NCBI RefSeq assembly: GCF_014650335.1
Contig: NZ_BMUT01000007.1
Location: 348,152-412,151, forward strand
Length of the DNA: 64,000 nucleotides
Origin: Streptomyces hiroshimensis
Lineage (GTDB): Bacteria; Actinomycetota; Actinomycetes; Streptomycetales; Streptomycetaceae
Reading direction: 5' to 3'
Under the pieces are notes generated by a model. It was not told where the DNA came from, made no database searches, and saw only the letters and a program-made list of their open reading frames with translations. A program made the position numbers and the translations under genes. Below are positions 8,027 to 17,125 of the stretch, in pieces (within the stretch, counting starts at the first letter, position 1; the number at the start of each line of letters is the position of its first letter).

Positions 8027-9760
8027 CTATTCCACTGTGCGGGCCCCCGGACGCAGGAAGCGCCGGAGCTTCTGCAGCGGCCATGTGTTGATGACGTCGT
8101 CCTTCGTCAGCCACCCGCGCTGGGCCGTGCCCACGCCGAAGCGCATGTACGGCAGGTGGGTCACGGAATGCGCGTCCGTGTTCACCGCGAACTTCACGCC
8201 GTAGCGCTTGGCGCGCAGGATGTCCTCGTCGCACAGGTCGAGCCGTTCGGGGTGGGCGTTGATCTCCAGGGCGGTGCCGGTGCGGGCGCAGGTTTCGAAG
8301 ACCGCGTCGAAGTCGGCGTCGATGCCCCGCCGTTTGCCGATCAGCCGCGTCGTGGGATGCCCGATGATGTTGACGTGCGGGTTCTCGCAGGCGCGCAGCA
8401 GGCGGCGGGTGAGTTCGTCGCGGGTCTGGTTGAAGTGCGAGTGCACCGAGGCGACGCACAGGTCGAAGCCTTCGAGGAAGGCGTCCGGCCAGTCCACCTC
8501 GCCGTCGGGGCCGATGTTGAGCTCCGTGCCGTGCAGCAGGCGCATTCTGCGGTGTCTGCCGTCGAGGGCGCGGACGCGGTCGCGCTGGGCCAGGATCTTC
8601 TTGTCCGTCATGCGCTGCATATAGAGGTTCGGGGCGTGGTCCGTCACGGCGTAGTACGCGTATCCGCGCCCGGCGGCCGCGGTCACCATGTCCTCCAGCG
8701 TGGCCACGCCGTCGGTGAGGTCGGTGTGGGTGTGCAGGTCGCCGCGGATGTCGTCCTCGGTGACGAGGTCCGGCAGCTCGTCGCGCAGTCCGGCCGCGAT
8801 CTCGCCGCGGTCCTCGCGCAGGGCCGGAGGGATCCAGGGCAGGCCGAGCCGCGCGTAGACCTCCGCCTCGGTCTCCGAGACGATCTTCTTGCCGCTCTTG
8901 GCGTGGAAGAGGCCGTACTCGGACAGCTTGTACTTGTGGCGGACCGCGATCTCGCGGACGCGGATGTTGTGCGCCTTGGAGCCGGTGAAGTACAGCAGCC
9001 CCGCGCCCCAGGCGTCCGCCGGCAGGACGCGGAGGTCGACCTGCAGGCCCTTCGTCGTGCGGATCGAGGTCTTCTTCTCACCGTGCGCGATGACCTCGGC
9101 GGTGATCGGCAGCTCGGTGATCGCCTCCATGAGCGGGGCCGACCGTGCGGCGGCGACGAGGATGTCGACGTCCCCGATGGTCTCGCGCATCCGCCGCAGC
9201 GACCCCGCGTACGTGCACCGCTCACATCCGCTCACCCCGGAGAGGTCGGCGACGACCTGTTCGGCGACGTCCATGGCGGCGTTCAGCAGGATGCGGTCGC
9301 CTGCCTGCTGCATCAGGGCGATGCCGTGGAGGATGTTCTCCTCGGTCTTGGCGCCGAAACCCTTGAGGTCGCGGAGCTTCTTGTCGTGGACGGCGTCGAG
9401 GAGCTCGTCGACGGAGGAGATGTGGAGTTCCTCGTAGAGGAGCATGGCCTTCTTGGGGCCGAGCATGGGGATGGTGATCAGCTCGCGCACTCCGGCGGGG
9501 ATGACCGCCCTGGCCTCCTCGACCATGGAGAGCCGGCCGGTCCGCAGGTATTCGAGGACCTTCTCGGCGATCGACTTGCCGACGTTGGGGATGTCGAGCA
9601 GCCCCTTGAGGTCGAGGCGGGAGACATCGGCGTGGTGGCCGCCGATCGCGCGGGCGGCCTTCTCGTAGGCGCGCGCCTTGTACGCGTCGCCGCCGGTGAT
9701 GGTGACGAGGTCGGCGTACTCCTGCAGCAGCGCCTCGACCTCTTCGTTGGGCCGGGCCAT
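8027..9760 (-). CDS. polX: DNA polymerase X with C-terminal PHP phosphoesterase domain
   Basis: 577 residues from ATG 9760, close to the ~570 of Bacillus PolX. Helix-hairpin-helix elements (LLDIPNVGKSIAEKVLEYL; ITIPMLGPKKAMLL; KGFGAKTEENI) precede the family X palm, where GDVDILVAA and LQVDLRVLP supply the metal-binding aspartates. The C-terminal half is a PHP domain: GDLHTHTDLTDG, AVTDHAPN, and NTDAHSVTHL near the end. Family members are gap-filling polymerases with 3'-5' exonuclease and AP-endonuclease activity in base-excision repair. It is transcribed divergently from the capA-like gene, 109 bases apart. Confidence 0.92.
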   Translation of the reverse strand: MARPNEEVEALLQEYADLVTITGGDAYKARAYEKAARAIGGHHADVSRLDLKGLLDIPNVGKSIAEKVLEYLRTGRLSMVEEARAVIPAGVRELITIPMLGPKKAMLLYEELHISSVDELLDAVHDKKLRDLKGFGAKTEENILHGIALMQQAGDRILLNAAMDVAEQVVADLSGVSGCERCTYAGSLRRMRETIGDVDILVAAARSAPLMEAITELPITAEVIAHGEKKTSIRTTKGLQVDLRVLPADAWGAGLLYFTGSKAHNIRVREIAVRHKYKLSEYGLFHAKSGKKIVSETEAEVYARLGLPWIPPALREDRGEIAAGLRDELPDLVTEDDIRGDLHTHTDLTDGVATLEDMVTAAAGRGYAYYAVTDHAPNLYMQRMTDKKILAQRDRVRALDGRHRRMRLLHGTELNIGPDGEVDWPDAFLEGFDLCVASVHSHFNQTRDELTRRLLRACENPHVNIIGHPTTRLIGKRRGIDADFDAVFETCARTGTALEINAHPERLDLCDEDILRAKRYGVKFAVNTDAHSVTHLPYMRFGVGTAQRGWLTKDDVINTWPLQKLRRFLRPGARTVE

Positions 9761-9869
9761 GGGTCTGCTGTTCCCGCTCGGCGCGGATACGACACATTCC
9801 GCACAGAAAGTCACTGTTTCCGCAAAATTTCTACAATGAAGTGAGCGGGGGCGAGGAGGTGGTTGAACC

Positions 9870-10832
9870 GTGAAGCTCGCACTCGCCGGGGACACCATGC
9901 TGGGCCGGGAGGTCGCCGGACGCCTCGCCACGGACCCGCCGGAGAGCCTGTTCGCCGACGAGGTGGTGGCCGTGGCGCACGAGGCCGACCTCTTCGTCCT
10001 CAACCTCGAATGTGCGGTCTCCGCGCGCGGCGAGCGCTGGCGGGACCCCTTCAAGCCGTTCTTCTTCCGGGCGCCGCCCGTGGCGACGGAAACGCTGCGG
10101 CACCTCGGCGTCGGCTGTGTGAACCTGGCCAACAATCACGCCCTGGACTACGGCCCCGAGGCCCTGCTCGACACCTTCCGCCATCTGGCCGACGCCGGGA
10201 TCGCCTGGGCAGGGGCGGGCCGCGATGAGGAGGCGGCGCGGCAGCCGGCCGTCCTGGAGCGCTGCGGCCTGCGGCTGGGCGTCGTCGGGATCACCGATCA
10301 CCCGCGCGACTACGCGGCGGGCCCGGACCGGCCGGGAGTCGCCTACGCACACCTGGAGTCCGGCGCCCCGGCCTGGCTCCTGCGGACCGTCACCGCTCTC
10401 GGCACGGACATCACCCTCGTCACGCCGCACTGGGGCCCGAACATGACCTCAGGCCCGGCCGACTACATCCGCCGGGCCGCGCAGGAGTTCCTCGCGGCGG
10501 GCGCCACCCTCGTCGCCGGGCACTCCGCGCACGTCTTCCACGGCGTCCGGGACCGCGTGCTCTACGACCTCGGGGACTTCATCGACGACTACGCGACGGA
10601 CGAGCGGCTGCGCAACGACCTCGGACTGCTCTTCCTCGTCACGTTCGACGACACCCGCCCCGTACGCGTGGAAGCGGTGCCGCTCGCGCTCGACTTCTGC
10701 CGCACCCGGCTCGCGGACGAGGCCGAAACCCGGTGGATCGCCGGCAGGTTCCACCGGGCCTGCGCGGCCTTCGGCACGGACGTCGCGCAGGAGAACGGCC
10801 GCCTGGTGGTGGAGTGGGCCGGGCCTGCGTAG
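9870..10832 (+). CDS. CapA-family metallophosphoesterase-like protein
   Basis: 320 residues of the PGA_cap/CapA family. Diagnostic blocks are AGDTMLGRE at the N-terminus, LNLECAVS, VNLANNHALDYG (the NNHxxD metal-site motif), TPHWGPN and VAGHSAHVFHG. No signal peptide is present, unlike membrane CapA of poly-gamma-glutamate systems, and no capBC genes are nearby, so it is more likely a stand-alone cytosolic phosphoesterase of unknown substrate. GTG 9870 is preceded by GAGGAGG. A TACAAT box at 9832-9837 could be its -10, but no good -35 goes with it. Its stop is 33 bases from the convergent M48 gene. Confidence 0.85.
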   Translation: MKLALAGDTMLGREVAGRLATDPPESLFADEVVAVAHEADLFVLNLECAVSARGERWRDPFKPFFFRAPPVATETLRHLGVGCVNLANNHALDYGPEALLDTFRHLADAGIAWAGAGRDEEAARQPAVLERCGLRLGVVGITDHPRDYAAGPDRPGVAYAHLESGAPAWLLRTVTALGTDITLVTPHWGPNMTSGPADYIRRAAQEFLAAGATLVAGHSAHVFHGVRDRVLYDLGDFIDDYATDERLRNDLGLLFLVTFDDTRPVRVEAVPLALDFCRTRLADEAETRWIAGRFHRACAAFGTDVAQENGRLVVEWAGPA

Positions 10833-10865
10833 CCACCGGCCGTCTCACTCCCCGGCCACCGGCCC

Positions 10866-11822
10866 TCACACGTCCCCCGTACCGTCCGTTCGGCTCGCGT
10901 CGCCGCGCTTGAACAGCCGGGTCCGCCGGGCGTCGTCGACCGAGCGGAACAGCTGGTGGGGAACGGTCGTCCGCTCTCCCCTGAGCGGATAGTCCCCGTC
11001 GTGGACGATCCGCTCGTAGTCGCCGCCGCGCACCCAGCGGTCCAGCTCCGCGGCCCGGACGACCAGCAGGGGGTGGGTGGTCGACGGCATCATCCACTTG
11101 ACGACGCGGTTCTTCACCCCGGTCGTATGGACCTCGAACTCGGCGGCCTGGTCCAGGAAGGCCCGGGGGTTCATCTCGGCGGTCCGGCTGCCGCCCGCGA
11201 GCTTCATGAAGGTCCGTACCGCGACGTCCGTGTCCTGGCCGACCAGCAGACCGGCCCGGTCACCCGACAGCTCGGCCTTCCTGCCCCAGTCCTGCAGCGC
11301 CAGCTCGAAGCCGCGTGCCACGAAGGCGGCCACGGGCACACTGCTGAACCCGCTGAGGCCGATGCGCGTCAGGATCCAGGCCAGCCCCTGGTACAGCGCG
11401 TGCCCCGAGATCGCGTGACCCAGCTCGTGACCGATGACGAAGCGGATCTCCTCCTCGTCCAGGGAGTCGATCAGGTCGCTGCCGAGCACGATGAACGGGC
11501 GCTCGAAGCCGATGGTGACGGCGTTGAACCCGAGATCCCTGTTGACGTACAACTGCGGCGGTTCGGCGACGTCCAGAGTCCGTGCGGCGTCCTCCAGCAA
11601 CAGGTGGAGCCGGTGGAACTGGGTCTCGCCCACTTTGACCGCGGAACCGAGGTGGTACAGCCGCACGGCGGCCTCGGAGGTGGAGCCGACGATCTTCTTC
11701 AGCAGCTCGTCGAAGCCCTTCACCTTGTGCACGGTCGTCAGCGCCACCTGCGCGGCGGGATGCTCGTACGCCTGGGAGGAGATCCGGGGGAAGCGGACCC
11801 GGGACGCGGAGGGGACTGTCAC
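10866..11822 (-). CDS. M48-family metalloprotease
   Basis: 318 residues from GTG 11822, preceded by AGGAGG at ideal spacing. HELGHAISGH is the zinc-binding HExxH motif, and KAELSGDRAGLL downstream gives the third glutamate ligand in the M48 pattern. Only one weakly hydrophobic stretch (LAWILTRIGLSGFSSVPVAAFVA) is present, so it resembles the soluble M48 group rather than HtpX. It is the last of four minus-strand genes starting with the P-loop GTPase at 14483; its start overlaps the preceding stop by 4 bases (GTGA). A protease at the end of such a row may be an effector or a regulator-processing enzyme. Confidence 0.85.
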   Translation of the reverse strand: MTVPSASRVRFPRISSQAYEHPAAQVALTTVHKVKGFDELLKKIVGSTSEAAVRLYHLGSAVKVGETQFHRLHLLLEDAARTLDVAEPPQLYVNRDLGFNAVTIGFERPFIVLGSDLIDSLDEEEIRFVIGHELGHAISGHALYQGLAWILTRIGLSGFSSVPVAAFVARGFELALQDWGRKAELSGDRAGLLVGQDTDVAVRTFMKLAGGSRTAEMNPRAFLDQAAEFEVHTTGVKNRVVKWMMPSTTHPLLVVRAAELDRWVRGGDYERIVHDGDYPLRGERTTVPHQLFRSVDDARRTRLFKRGDASRTDGTGDV

Positions 11823-12340
11823 GACGGTTGACCTCCTGACAAGGGCAGCAGCACGCAGAGGCCGCCGCCGTGCGATGTGGTGCACCGGGGGCAGGGCACC
11901 GGCAGCCGGGCGACGGTCATCGTGGTGCCCTCCGCCGTCCGCCACACGGGGGTGAGCTCCATGCACCAGGTGCCCGAGAGCCGCCGCTCGGGCGGCTCGT
12001 CCAGCCTGAGCAGGGCGTGCCTGCGGGGCTCCGCGACGGGTCCGGCGCCGGGGAGGGCCGCACACCCGGCCCTGCGCACGTGCCACCAGAGGCGGGCGGC
12101 GACGGGCGCGGGGTGGACCACGAGCGTGCCGACTTCCCTGCCCTCGAAGCCCAGGACGGCTTCCCGGAAGCCGTCCTCGGTCCGCGAGGACCAGTCCAGG
12201 CCCAGTGAGCAGAGCCAGTCCCCGCCCTCGCCGGCGGCACCGCAGCCGGGCGAGACCAGCACCAAGGCGCCCTCCTCGGCGGCTGCTTGCACCCTTGCGT
12301 AGGACGCGGCCGCCGCGGAGGCGGCTGACGCCGCGGGCAC
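11819..12340 (-). CDS. Unknown protein between a membrane protein and the M48 protease
   Basis: I do not recognise the family. About 173 residues if GTG 12340 is used; the frame is open to an ATG at 12526 and the true start is uncertain. The supported core begins near GALVLVSPGCGAAG and contains WLCSLGLDW, LWWHVRRAGC, a Trp/Cys-containing GTWCMELTPVW and a C-terminal CPRC that could be half of a zinc site. The region between the candidate starts encodes repeated TRGDTA/TRGN words, arising from a tandem DNA repeat around 12360-12420. Its stop overlaps the M48 start by 4 bases, which argues strongly that it is a real, co-translated gene. Confidence 0.55.
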   Translation of the reverse strand: MPAASAASAAAASYARVQAAAEEGALVLVSPGCGAAGEGGDWLCSLGLDWSSRTEDGFREAVLGFEGREVGTLVVHPAPVAARLWWHVRRAGCAALPGAGPVAEPRRHALLRLDEPPERRLSGTWCMELTPVWRTAEGTTMTVARLPVPCPRCTTSHGGGLCVLLPLSGGQPS

Positions 12341-12414
12341 AGTGCCCCGTTGCGTCGCCGTGCCTCGTCGCGTTGCAGGGTTCCCTCGCGTTACGGATGC
12401 AGTGTCCCCTCGTG

Positions 12415-13290
12415 TTACGGGCGCGGTGTCCGCCCGCGGAGACGACGCCGGCGGCTGCACACCCGCCAGGCCAGCACGGCCACCGCCACGCACCCGGCGG
12501 CCGCCGCCGGCGTCCAGGCCCGCCATCCGCTCGCCCGGGCGGACACGGCCCGGGCTGACGCTTTTCCCTGGATCGCCACCGGATCGGGCCGGAACCTCTC
12601 GCCTGCACTGTCGGCCAGCACGATCAGCCGTTCCCCGGACCGCGGCCTCGGCACCTCCTCATAGCGTCCGAGGCTGTTGAGGAGCAGGGCCCGCCCCGGG
12701 ACGGTGCCGGCCAGGAGGGCGCGGACGTGTGCGTGGAAGCCCGCCCGCGCCTCCTCTCCGCACAGCGCGGCGACCCAGGAGCCCTCGGGCAGGGAAGACA
12801 CCTTGCCGGACAGCGTCTTGGCGGACGACGAGGTACCGGGGCGCTCGACGGCAGAGCTCGCGTAGGCCTGCACGGCGGCATCCAGCAGGGCTTCGGCGGA
12901 GCACCGGTCGGCGAACAGCCCGGCCACGGCCTCCTCGTCGAAGACGCGGTCCAGGCAGGCCGCCGCCTCGGGTGCGGTGGGCGCGCCCGCCTGGTCGCCC
13001 GCGCGCTCCTCGATCAGGGAGGCCGTGAACGCCGTGCCCGGCTCCTCGCCGCAGGAGCCCTCCAGCGCGAGCGAGAGCCGGATCGGGGTGCCCGTCACAT
13101 CGTCACGCGAGGTGGGCACGCCCCCGACGTAGGCCCGCCAGCGCCCGTCGCCCGCCTCGACCAGCAGCACGGGATAGTCGAAGTCGGCGCATTCGCCGTA
13201 CTCCTCCCACCACCGCTTCTCAGGAGCCTGCGGGAAATAGGCGTAGTCCTCCTGCCTGCGCCGGCCCCTCGTCAGTACGTGTGCCCGCAC
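12415..13290 (-). CDS. Unknown protein with a C-terminal membrane anchor, GTPase-linked
   Basis: 291 residues from GTG 13290, chosen because AAGGAGG lies 7 bases upstream; a GTG at 13332 overlapping the GTPase stop is the alternative. The N-terminal half (EDYAYFPQAPEKRWWEEY, then FDYPVLLVEAGDGRWRAYVGG) looks like a compact soluble domain. The C-terminus has one membrane helix (WTPAAAAGCVAVAVLAW) followed by an Arg-rich tail, so the bulk would face outward if the basic tail stays inside. I know no family for it. It is co-oriented with, and 38 bases after, the P-loop GTPase gene. Confidence 0.7.
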   Translation of the reverse strand: MRAHVLTRGRRRQEDYAYFPQAPEKRWWEEYGECADFDYPVLLVEAGDGRWRAYVGGVPTSRDDVTGTPIRLSLALEGSCGEEPGTAFTASLIEERAGDQAGAPTAPEAAACLDRVFDEEAVAGLFADRCSAEALLDAAVQAYASSAVERPGTSSSAKTLSGKVSSLPEGSWVAALCGEEARAGFHAHVRALLAGTVPGRALLLNSLGRYEEVPRPRSGERLIVLADSAGERFRPDPVAIQGKASARAVSARASGWRAWTPAAAAGCVAVAVLAWRVCSRRRRLRGRTPRP

Positions 13291-13328
13291 GGTGGTTCCT
13301 CCTTCCCCTCGGCCGCCACGGCTGCCGG

Positions 13329-14483
13329 TCACAGTTCACGGACGCGCGAGCCGAAGGGGCGCGCGGCGAGCTCGTCGACCATGCGCTCGAAGTGCTCCAG
13401 CTTGCGCTGGGCACGCCGGGCCCGCGCGCCGGTGGCGCGCCGGTTCTCCGCCAGCTGGGCCTGCGTGCCGTCGAGCCACCTCCTGACCCTCTCGATGAAG
13501 GGGCGCCGGATCTGCGCCTCCTCCTCGACCTGCCTGTGGGCGTCCGTCGCCTCTTCGGCGAGCGCTTCTTCCGCCGTCCGCCGGGCTTCGGCAAGGACGC
13601 GGCAGACGGCGATGAGGATGTCCTCGGCGCCCACGACGGAGATCTCGCCGGGCTGCCGTACCCGGAACTCGGCCGAGAGCTGGAGGCCGTCGCCTTCGTC
13701 GTCGGGCACCCAGGCCGGGTCCCCGGCGAGCTCCACACAGCCGAGGGTGTCCAGCGGGCAATAGAGGATGCGGGCGTGCGGGGCGTTCATCCGGACGATG
13801 TCGCACATCCGGGAATAGGTTTTGCTCACGGCCTCGGCGAGTTCGGCCGCGCGGTCCTGCGAGCCTCCGTTGTCGGCGAAATAGCTCTCGCATTTCATGG
13901 GCACCAGGAGCAGCAGGGCCGGCTCTTCCTGCGCGTACTGCCGTTCCGTGGCCCAGTCCTCCGCCACGGATTCCACTTGGGCGATCTTCAGCAGTTCGGG
14001 AATGGCCCGGTGCTGTTCCGCGTGCCGGGCGGACATGAGCACCGGGGAGTCGACGGGGACCAGCAGCACCGTGCTCTGCGCCATGAATTCCCGGCAATCG
14101 CGCCACGTGTCCTCCGGGCGCTTGGTGTCCTGCCCCGGGCTCAGCCAGCCGCCCGGGAAGTCCAGCAGCGTGAGGTGGACGGCGACGCCGGCGATCCCCG
14201 ACTCCAGGGCCAGTTTGTAGTACGACGCGCGGTCGGTGCCGCGCAGCGCCTGCTTGCGGAACGAACCGGCCCGGACGGCGCCTTCCAGTTCGTTGCGCCG
14301 CCGCATCACGGCGTCTTCCGTCCAGGTGTCGCGGGTGCGCAGCGCCGCGGGCAGCCGCGCGAGAATGCGCGGTGCGTCGGTGATGAGCGATACGATCAAC
14401 GAGGTCTTGCCGACCCTGCTCGGGCCCACCACGCTGACGCCGAAACCGAGTTGCCCCTGTGGTCCGGCCGGAAATGCGTCCAC
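13329..14483 (-). CDS. P-loop GTPase-like protein (TRAFAC-type)
   Basis: 384 residues from GTG 14483, with GAGAG and G-rich sequence just upstream; an ATG at 14549 is less likely. Walker A is GPSRVGKT (residues 20-27), and LDFPGGW is the DxxG (G3) element. LLVPVDSP and LLLVPMKCES follow where the later G motifs would be, but a classical NKxD is not obvious. The last ~110 residues are a long charged helical region, probably coiled coil. Similar stand-alone GTPases sit in actinobacterial conflict-type loci with proteases and membrane proteins. It is the first gene of a four-gene minus-strand row and is divergent from the CHAT-WD40 gene. Confidence 0.75.
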   Translation of the reverse strand: MDAFPAGPQGQLGFGVSVVGPSRVGKTSLIVSLITDAPRILARLPAALRTRDTWTEDAVMRRRNELEGAVRAGSFRKQALRGTDRASYYKLALESGIAGVAVHLTLLDFPGGWLSPGQDTKRPEDTWRDCREFMAQSTVLLVPVDSPVLMSARHAEQHRAIPELLKIAQVESVAEDWATERQYAQEEPALLLLVPMKCESYFADNGGSQDRAAELAEAVSKTYSRMCDIVRMNAPHARILYCPLDTLGCVELAGDPAWVPDDEGDGLQLSAEFRVRQPGEISVVGAEDILIAVCRVLAEARRTAEEALAEEATDAHRQVEEEAQIRRPFIERVRRWLDGTQAQLAENRRATGARARRAQRKLEHFERMVDELAARPFGSRVREL

Positions 14484-14788
14484 TGCTCTCTGCCCCCGTC
14501 CCCCGGATCCGCCCCGGAGAGAAGCGGGGCGGGTCACCCAGCATTGCACCGGGAGCGCTCCGGAGCGCCCTGCTTACCGAAGGCGCGGTGTGAAAGCGCG
14601 GCGCACGGTGCGCAGCGGGGGCGCACTATCGAGCGAATGCGCCGACCGGTCGGGAGTCACCCGGGACTCCGCGGCCCCGATGGCGATATTCCGTGCCGGG
14701 TATCTGCTCCCGCGGCGAGGAAAGCCCTACCATCAGGCAGACATTCGCTCCGGCGCGCGGGCGACAGAGAGGCTCGGGGGAAGCGCAT
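14484..14788. other. Divergent intergenic region between the GTPase and CHAT-WD40 genes
   Basis: 305 bases that must carry promoters in both directions. It holds several short GCGCAC/GTGCGC words near 14600-14630 and a slightly A+T-richer patch (GATATTCC) near 14690. I see no clear -35/-10 pair, operator or RNA gene. Confidence 0.35.
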
Positions 14789-17116
14789 ATGGAGGCGCTC
14801 GATTTCCATGTCTCCGTTTACGCCACCGGGGGCGTGCAGTTCGCGACGATCCGCACCGACGGCGGCAGGAACACCACGGTGGAGGGACCGCTCGTGACGG
14901 ACTCCCCCCGGGTCCGCAGGCTGCTCGCCAGGGTCGCCGAGGCCGTGGGGCTGTCGTCGTCACGGCTCCCCGCCCTCCCCGCCCTCCCTGATGTGCACGA
15001 GGAATCGGTGCGTGAACTGGGCGGGCTGCTCTTCGCGTCGCTCTTCGACGCCGACGCCCGCAGTCTGCTCCTGGCGGCCAAGGACCGGGCGGAGCGCGAA
15101 CGGCTGCAGCTGCGCGTGGTGCTCAACGTCCAGACCGCCCGGCTGGCGCAACTGCCGTGGGAGTTCCTCTACGACGAGGGCGCGGGGGAATACCTCGCGC
15201 TGGAACACCCCGTCGTGCGGGAGCCCCGGCTGCTGACCCAGGAGCGCCCCCTGGCCGTGACCGTGCCGCTGCGCGTCCTGGGCATGGTGGCCCTGCCGTC
15301 CGACCGTCCCCGCCTGTCCGCCGCGCAGGAGCGCCGGCAGCTGGAGGACGCTCTGCTGGGTCTGCTCGCCGACGGGGTCGTCGAGCTGTCCTGGGTGCCC
15401 GGCGAGAGCTGGCGCGACCTCAAGCGCGCCTCGGAGGCCGTGCAGCCGCACGTCCTGCACTTCATCGGGCACGGCGGCGTGGACCCCGCGACCGGCAAGG
15501 GGACGCTGTCGTTCGCCCGCGAGGAGACCGGCGAGCACAGCGATGTGGGGGCGTCCGACGTCTCGCTGCTCTTCCAGGACTGCCATGCGCTCCGGCTCGT
15601 CGTGCTCAACGCCTGCCGGACCGGGTACGCCGATTCGCTGGACCCGTTCTCCAGCGTCGCGGCCTCCTTGCTGCGCAAGGGGGTGCCGGCGGTGACCGCC
15701 ATGCAGTTCCCCGTCAGCGACCGGGCCGCCGTCGAGTTCAGCCGCACCTTCTACGCGGAGATCGCCGGGAACCAGCCCGTGCACCACGGCGTGACGGCGG
15801 CCAGGCGGGCCATGCGGATCGAGCTGGAGGGGTCGCTGGAGTGGGGGACGCCGGTTCTCTACCTCCGCTCCGAGAGCGGGAGGATCTTCGACATCGCCCG
15901 ACCGGCGGCGCTGAGCACGACGAGCCGGAGCGCCGAACCGCGGGAGCCCGGGGGCGCTCCTGCTCCCGTGCCCGTCCCTGTTCCCGGCCCCGCTCCCGCT
16001 CCCGCTCCCGTGCCCGGCCCTGCTCCGGAGCCAGCGCCCGGACCGCCCCCGGGGCCTGCCCGCGACGCGCGACGCAGGCGCCCTGCGCGACAGGCTTCTC
16101 CCGCCGCTGCGGCCGTGCGGCCCCCCGGGGCGGGCGCCGCGCCCGTCCGCCCGGTCCCGGGCCCACCTGCCCGCCTCCGGCCAGGGTTACGGCACGTCCG
16201 TACCGTCCCGTCCGCGTACGGCGTGCATTCGGTGAGCCTCGCGCCGCAGGGGCGGCTGCTGGCCATCGGCGGTGACAGCCGCTCCGTACGACTCGTCGAC
16301 GTCCTCCGCGGACGCGAAGAGCACACACTCACCTGGGACCGGCTCAGCTCCGGCGCCCGGTCCGTGGCCTTCAGCCCGGACGGGTCCGTCATCGCCGCCT
16401 CGGGAAGGCGCTCCGTACGGACGTGGGCGATCGCGGACAGGAGGCCGCAGGCCGTCATCGACCCCGGCGGCGACGCCGTCACCGGCCCTCGCCGGATCGC
16501 CTTCAGCCCGGACGGCAGCCTCCTCGCCGTCGCGGGGTGGTCGAGCGCTGCCCTGTGGAACGCCGCGGACGGAAGGTTCGCACACCGGTTGCCGGTGCGC
16601 GCACCGGTCACCGATCTGGCCTTCAGCCCCGACGGGCGCCAGCTCGCCACCGTCGACAACGGGGGCCGGTGCGTGCTGTGGGACACCCGTGGCCGGTTCA
16701 CCCCGATCCGCACGTTCTCCTCTCCCGGCCCGCTCGGCGCCGTCTCTTTCAGCCCGGACGGCCGGCGGTTACTGACCGCGGGCGCCGGAGGATGCGCCCT
16801 CGTCCGGCGGGTGACGGACGGCGTGGAGGTCCGCAGGGTCATGCACCCGGGAACCCTCCACGCCGCTGCCTTCAGCCCCGACGGACGGCGGCTGGCGACC
16901 GGAGGGGAGGACGGCAGGGCATGCCTGTGGTCCGTGGAGCGCACGACGGCGGACGAACGCCCGTGGGTGATCCGCCACGACGGGCCGGTCATGTCCATCG
17001 CCTTCAGCCGCGAGGGCCGGTTCGTGGCCACCGGCAGCACCGACCGCAGTGTCCAGGTATGGCAGGTGCAGGAAGAACAGAACGAACAGATCCAACAGAA
17101 CCAAGGGGAAGAGTGA
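14789..17116 (+). CDS. CHAT-domain protease fused to a seven-bladed WD40 propeller
   Basis: 775 residues from ATG 14789 (GGGGGAAG upstream). The first ~370 residues form a CHAT (caspase-like) domain: the His of HFIGHGG is H228 and the Cys of LNACRTG is C276, the expected catalytic dyad. VPAVTAMQFPVSD and HHGVTAARRAM follow as usual. Then comes a Pro/Ala-rich linker (about 390-470). From about residue 475 there are seven WD40-type repeats, five with the AFSPDG/SFSPDG turn and most ending in LW/VW, enough for one complete propeller. CHAT proteases are typically effector proteases triggered by a sensor; here the propeller would be the sensing or binding part. It is co-transcribed with the next gene and divergent from the GTPase row. 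Confidence 0.9.
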   Translation: MEALDFHVSVYATGGVQFATIRTDGGRNTTVEGPLVTDSPRVRRLLARVAEAVGLSSSRLPALPALPDVHEESVRELGGLLFASLFDADARSLLLAAKDRAERERLQLRVVLNVQTARLAQLPWEFLYDEGAGEYLALEHPVVREPRLLTQERPLAVTVPLRVLGMVALPSDRPRLSAAQERRQLEDALLGLLADGVVELSWVPGESWRDLKRASEAVQPHVLHFIGHGGVDPATGKGTLSFAREETGEHSDVGASDVSLLFQDCHALRLVVLNACRTGYADSLDPFSSVAASLLRKGVPAVTAMQFPVSDRAAVEFSRTFYAEIAGNQPVHHGVTAARRAMRIELEGSLEWGTPVLYLRSESGRIFDIARPAALSTTSRSAEPREPGGAPAPVPVPVPGPAPAPAPVPGPAPEPAPGPPPGPARDARRRRPARQASPAAAAVRPPGAGAAPVRPVPGPPARLRPGLRHVRTVPSAYGVHSVSLAPQGRLLAIGGDSRSVRLVDVLRGREEHTLTWDRLSSGARSVAFSPDGSVIAASGRRSVRTWAIADRRPQAVIDPGGDAVTGPRRIAFSPDGSLLAVAGWSSAALWNAADGRFAHRLPVRAPVTDLAFSPDGRQLATVDNGGRCVLWDTRGRFTPIRTFSSPGPLGAVSFSPDGRRLLTAGAGGCALVRRVTDGVEVRRVMHPGTLHAAAFSPDGRRLATGGEDGRACLWSVERTTADERPWVIRHDGPVMSIAFSREGRFVATGSTDRSVQVWQVQEEQNEQIQQNQGEE

Positions 17117-17125
17117 GGGGACCGG

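Noticed and set aside
9809..9837. Promoter for the capA-like gene
   Set aside because: TACAAT at 9832 is a fair -10, but the expected -35 position reads AGTCAC; not enough to call.
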